A program made the position numbers and the translations under genes. From the NCBI RefSeq assembly GCF_001421785.1, contig NZ_LMLB01000001.1, positions 72,374 through 136,373 of the forward strand: 64,000 nucleotides of DNA, given 5' to 3'. Under the pieces are notes generated by a model, which saw only the letters and a program-made list of their open reading frames with translations, made no database searches and had not been told where the DNA came from. Below, in pieces: positions 63,583 through 64,000 of the stretch; positions within the stretch are counted from its first letter, which is position 1; every line of letters begins with the position of its first letter. Origin of the DNA: Sphingomonas sp. Leaf33. GTDB lineage: Bacteria > Pseudomonadota > Alphaproteobacteria > Sphingomonadales > Sphingomonadaceae.

Positions 63583-64000
63583 TTAGCGCAGCAGCGACAG
63601 GACCGACTGCTGGCTCTGGTTCGCCTGGCTCAGCATCGCGGTCGACGCTTGGCTCAGGATCTGCGCCTTCGCCAGCGCCGCCGTCTCGACCGAATAATCG
63701 GTGTCCTCGATGCGGCTGCGGGCGTCGCTCAGGTTGGTGGTGGTGTTGGTCAGGTTGTTGACGACCGACTGCAGGCGGCTCTGGCCGGCACCCAGCGTTG
63801 CGCGGGCGGTGTTCACTTCCTTCATCGCCTTGTCGACGTTGTCCATCGTCGTGCCCGCCTTGGTGGCGTCGGTCACGTTGAGTGCGGTCGACGCCGTGAC
63901 GTTCGCGGCGGTGATGGTCACCTTCGACAGCGTCAGCAGATCGGTCGAGGACGAGCCGACCTGGATCTTCACGTCCGCCGCACCCGAGGATGCACCGTAG
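63583..64000 (-). CDS. flagellin, C-terminal part (cut by window edge)
   Basis: The last 138 or so codons of a flagellin, read from the window edge without a start. The end has the conserved C-terminal helix pattern [34 protein letters not shown] and LLR (cited in parts). Flagellin polymerises through this part into the filament. The ATG or GTG inside (for example 63972) is not the true start: the frame stays open to base 64000. Confidence 0.95.
   Translation of the reverse strand, partial: YGASSGAADVKIQVGSSSTDLLTLSKVTITAANVTASTALNVTDATKAGTTMDNVDKAMKEVNTARATLGAGQSRLQSVVNNLTNTTTNLSDARSRIEDTDYSVETAALAKAQILSQASTAMLSQANQSQQSVLSLLR

Overview
The window is chromosomal DNA of a GC-rich alphaproteobacterium, most likely a member of the Sphingomonadales (Sphingomonas sensu lato). 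This is inferred from gene content and order: a ctaB-small protein-ctaG-ctaE-DUF983-SURF1-thrC run, SWFGD/DUF2171-type and DUF4893-type proteins, TorF-like porins, GTG starts in overlapping genes, and short GC-rich inverted repeats between genes. No rRNA, CRISPR array, prophage or insertion sequence was seen. About 60 protein genes, one tRNA and several hairpins and repeats can be supported.

Layout. 0.1-5 kb: ftsH with a strong terminator, a Bcr/CflA-type drug transporter, a very acidic unknown protein, a YdeI/DUF1801-like protein and a small exported protein. 5-10.2 kb: cytochrome aa3 oxidase assembly and subunit III genes (ctaB, a 45-residue membrane protein, ctaG, ctaE, DUF983, SURF1), then thrC; the subunit I and II genes are not next to them. 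10.3-16.2 kb: an RNA methyltransferase, a long-chain acyl-CoA ligase, a gamma-glutamyltransferase lipoprotein and pyrD. 16.3-21.1 kb: acyl-CoA dehydrogenase and an SDR facing a patatin/3-hydroxybutyrate dehydrogenase/DUF4893 operon, suggesting fatty-acid and polyhydroxybutyrate turnover. 21.2-23.1 kb: a zinc metallopeptidase and a Gfo/Idh/MocA oxidoreductase.

24-33 kb: a complete potassium-uptake locus on the minus strand, reading TorF-like porin, a 27-residue membrane peptide, kdpF, kdpA, kdpB, kdpC, kdpD, kdpE. Several junctions overlap or nearly touch. An imperfect 34-bp direct repeat lies on each side of the locus, and each copy can be read as the end of a small, related peptide. 33-40 kb: ChrA, a Y/G/R/D-rich DUF2171 stress-type protein with a possible general-stress promoter, tRNA-Ala(CGC), a DEAD-box helicase, a YaiI-family protein, a Nudix hydrolase and an extensin-like protein. 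40-46 kb: a fumarylacetoacetate-hydrolase-family enzyme divergent from a 1138-residue hybrid histidine kinase, then purA.

46-52.4 kb: a tightly packed minus-strand operon with a DnaJ-type co-chaperone, YihY, fabI, DUF4160, DUF2442, a GNAT acetyltransferase and aroC. The DUF4160/DUF2442 pair (toxin-antitoxin-like by architecture) sits inside this chain of overlapping essential genes. An alpha/beta hydrolase lies upstream. 52.5-64 kb: an M28 peptidase divergent from pepN, lysC divergent from ubiG, a second YihY with csaA, ung, an S41 peptidase lipoprotein, an unknown lipoprotein and the C-terminal part of a flagellin cut by the window edge.

The best candidates for new biology are the expanded kdp locus with its flanking peptide repeats, and the DUF4160/DUF2442 pair built into the fabI-aroC operon. 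Most of the rest is conserved housekeeping.
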